A stretch of DNA of 64,000 nt from JBBROS01 sp965213855. Its GTDB lineage: Bacteria; Pseudomonadota; Alphaproteobacteria; Acetobacterales; Acetobacteraceae. Numbering within the stretch: position 1 is the stretch's first letter; every line of letters starts with the position of its first letter. This document shows positions 62,847 through 64,000 of the stretch, piece after piece. The notes beneath the pieces were generated by a model that saw only the letters and a list, made by a program, of their open reading frames with translations, ran no database searches and had not been told where the DNA came from. A program made the translations under genes and the position numbers. The stretch lies in the NCBI GenBank assembly GCA_965213855.1, contig CBDCAA010000007.1, forward strand, positions 1,116,001 through 1,180,000, written 5' to 3'.

Positions 62847-63575
62847 TCACCTGATCTCGGCGTGGTAGCGGAAGCGGTCGGCCGGGCCGCGGGAACGCCG
62901 CCACTCGATTGGACGGCGCTCGGGATCGAAAGCAGTGCGGTCGATGACGATCAGCGGCGCACCCGCCAGACGGCCGAGCAGGCGCGCCTGCATGCGGCTG
63001 GCCGCCTCTACCGTGAGCACTTCATCGGCCGAGGCGACGATTTGACCGCTCCGTTCTTCGTAGAGCGGGTAAAGCAGATCACCGAAGACGGCCGTGTCGA
63101 GATCGAGAATGGCCCTGAACCGGGCTGCTTCGAGCCAGATGTCTTCAGCAAGCAGAGGCTCGCCGTCGATCAGCCGCAGACGTGAGATGTTGATGACGTC
63201 GTCGCCTTCGCGCAGCCGCAGCGCGAAGGCGGCGGCCGAAGGCGCCGCAACCAGTCTGCGGTGTAGGATGCGGGCCTCCGGGATCCTTCGTTCGCCGCTT
63301 TCGGAATGGAACCGGAAGAAGCGGAACAGCGACGAGTTGAATCTGGCACGGCGGACATAGGTTCCACGGCCTTGCTGCCGGTCCAGCAGGCCCTCGGCCA
63401 CCAGCCGGTCGATCGCCTTGCGGACAGTGCCTATGGACACGCCATGGTTGGCCGCCAGTTCTGATTCAGACGGGATCAGGTCCCCCGGCCGCCATGTCTG
63501 CGAGGTAATCTGACCGGCAATATGATCTCGTAGACGCTCGTAGCGTGGCAGTCGTTCGTCAGCGTTGATACCCAT
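62847..63575 (-). CDS. GntR family regulator (HutC/UTRA type)
   Basis: 242 residues from ATG 63575, which has GAGGAG just upstream; the frame is open to 63860. GntR winged helix at 8-76: IPSESELAANHGVSIGTVRKAIDRLVAEGLLDRQQGRGTYV in consecutive motifs. The UTRA effector domain follows (about 97-238), with INISRLRLIDGEPLLAEDIWL. It is upstream of and on the same strand as the transporter and hydrolase, so probably a substrate-released repressor of the three-gene operon. Confidence 0.87.
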   Translation of the reverse strand: MGINADERLPRYERLRDHIAGQITSQTWRPGDLIPSESELAANHGVSIGTVRKAIDRLVAEGLLDRQQGRGTYVRRARFNSSLFRFFRFHSESGERRIPEARILHRRLVAAPSAAAFALRLREGDDVINISRLRLIDGEPLLAEDIWLEAARFRAILDLDTAVFGDLLYPLYEERSGQIVASADEVLTVEAASRMQARLLGRLAGAPLIVIDRTAFDPERRPIEWRRSRGPADRFRYHAEIR

Positions 63576-63595
63576 ACACTCCTCTATATGAGTGT
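63576..63595. promoter_or_regulatory. Inverted repeat over the GntR ribosome site
   Basis: ACACTC-N8-GAGTGT, ending one base before the GntR start codon and covering its ribosome site. A perfect 6-bp dyad here suits autoregulation by a dimeric GntR protein. Confidence 0.5.
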
Positions 63596-63758
63596 GCTGA
63601 ACCGACGCAAGCCGCACGACAAGGGTAGATCGATCGAGTGGGCCAACGTTGGCCGTGTGTGCTCTGACAGCGCGATAGCGGTGCCGTAATCGGGCCTGCC
63701 CGCTCGGACAAGTCAGCAATCGTTGCGTTGAGCGCATCCTGCGTCCAATCATGCGGGG

Positions 63759-64000
63759 GTGACTGAGCTCGCCCCCATGTTGCTGCCCATCGTTCTGCTG
63801 GCCGCCAGCATGTTCGGTTGGCGAGTGCAGCGTTCCCTGCCAGAGCGCCATCGCACTCACGAGACCCGCGACGCGGTTCGTTTGGTCCTAAGCATGTTGG
63901 TGACCTTCGCCGCGCTGGTGCTTGGGCTGCTAACCTCATCGGCTAAGTCTCATTTCGACAGTTTCGGCAACCAACTCCAACAGTACAGCATTGACCTGAT
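63759..64000 (+). CDS. DUF4239/bestrophin-like membrane protein, N-terminal part (cut by window edge)
   Basis: Start at GTG 63759 (TELAPMLLPIVLL) or ATG 63777. First membrane segment MLLPIVLLAASMFGW; then HETRDAVRLVLSMLVTFAALVLGLLTSSAKSHFDS, where the T/RD-VRL-TLAALVLGLL-SAK pattern is that of DUF4239 proteins. It continues past 64000. Divergent from the GntR operon. Confidence 0.7.
   Translation, partial: MTELAPMLLPIVLLAASMFGWRVQRSLPERHRTHETRDAVRLVLSMLVTFAALVLGLLTSSAKSHFDSFGNQLQQYSIDL

Noticed and set aside
1..64000. CRISPR array, tRNA, rRNA, prophage structural genes, replication origin
   Set aside because: None seen; the only regular direct repeats are the short operator-like arrays and IS target duplications listed.

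Overview
The window is GC-rich accessory DNA from a Gram-negative bacterium, most likely an alphaproteobacterium of the Rhodospirillales/Acetobacteraceae type. This is inferred from codon and base use, a CsbD/DUF2382 stress operon, an HWE-type histidine kinase, a PEP-CTERM protein and the style of the insertion sequences; no rRNA, tRNA or housekeeping gene is present to fix the taxon. The many IS elements, IS relics and broken genes point to a plasmid, chromid or genomic island.

Layout. 1-2952: tail of a DJ-1/PfpI gene, then an IS91-type element. 3168-13103: a winged-helix/STAND-ATPase/TPR regulator, an orphan ABC substrate-binding protein, and two divergent operons of Old Yellow Enzymes, short-chain dehydrogenases and a quinone-oxidoreductase-type MDR. 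The divergent control region carries mirrored 10-bp-spaced repeats and the plus operon ends in a 10-bp hairpin. 13124-17907: scar of IS66, IS91 and GST relics and a frameshifted IS21 copy. 18724-26432: SPFH protein, porin relic, broken ROK gene, CorC/HlyC-type protein, and a YcxB-like gene split by an intact IS21 with a 6-bp target duplication. 27037-27700: IS3 and Tn3 relics. 27810-30619: five-gene stress operon (CsbD, two DUF2382 proteins, a membrane protein, a small secreted protein). 31368-34172: small conserved proteins and a PEP-CTERM protein. 34290-38909: IS3 relic, broken aromatic monooxygenase, ABC binding protein, MarR regulator and gentisate 1,2-dioxygenase. 39115-42915: small proteins, a large serine recombinase and a frameshifted hydrolase. 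43024-46219: an SRAP (YedK/HMCES) gene split by an IS66 element with an 8-bp target duplication. 46701-48401: SorA/SorB-type sulfite dehydrogenase. 49004-55720: aromatic meta-cleavage operon. 56219-58760: broken ferritin-like gene, response regulator and broken HWE kinase. 58803-60552: serine recombinase relic and IS110. 60729-63595: GntR regulator, MFS transporter and LigI-like hydrolase. 63759-64000: start of a DUF4239-type protein.

Function. Three catabolic modules are visible: enone/quinone reduction (3-13 kb), gentisate cleavage (35-39 kb), and meta-cleavage of a carboxylated catechol through 4-oxalomesaconate (49-56 kb), perhaps fed by a pyrone-dicarboxylate-type lactone through the 60.7-63.6 kb module. 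The 49-56 kb operon is the most interesting: it has LigJ and LigK/GalC relatives but no LigAB, LigC or LigI, and pairs them with a type I (VOC-fold) extradiol dioxygenase and a 4,5-dihydroxyphthalate-decarboxylase-like protein. Two IS insertions can be reversed base-perfectly in silico to restore the host gene. Several otherwise conserved genes carry single-base indels, so the region is either decaying or contains sequence errors.
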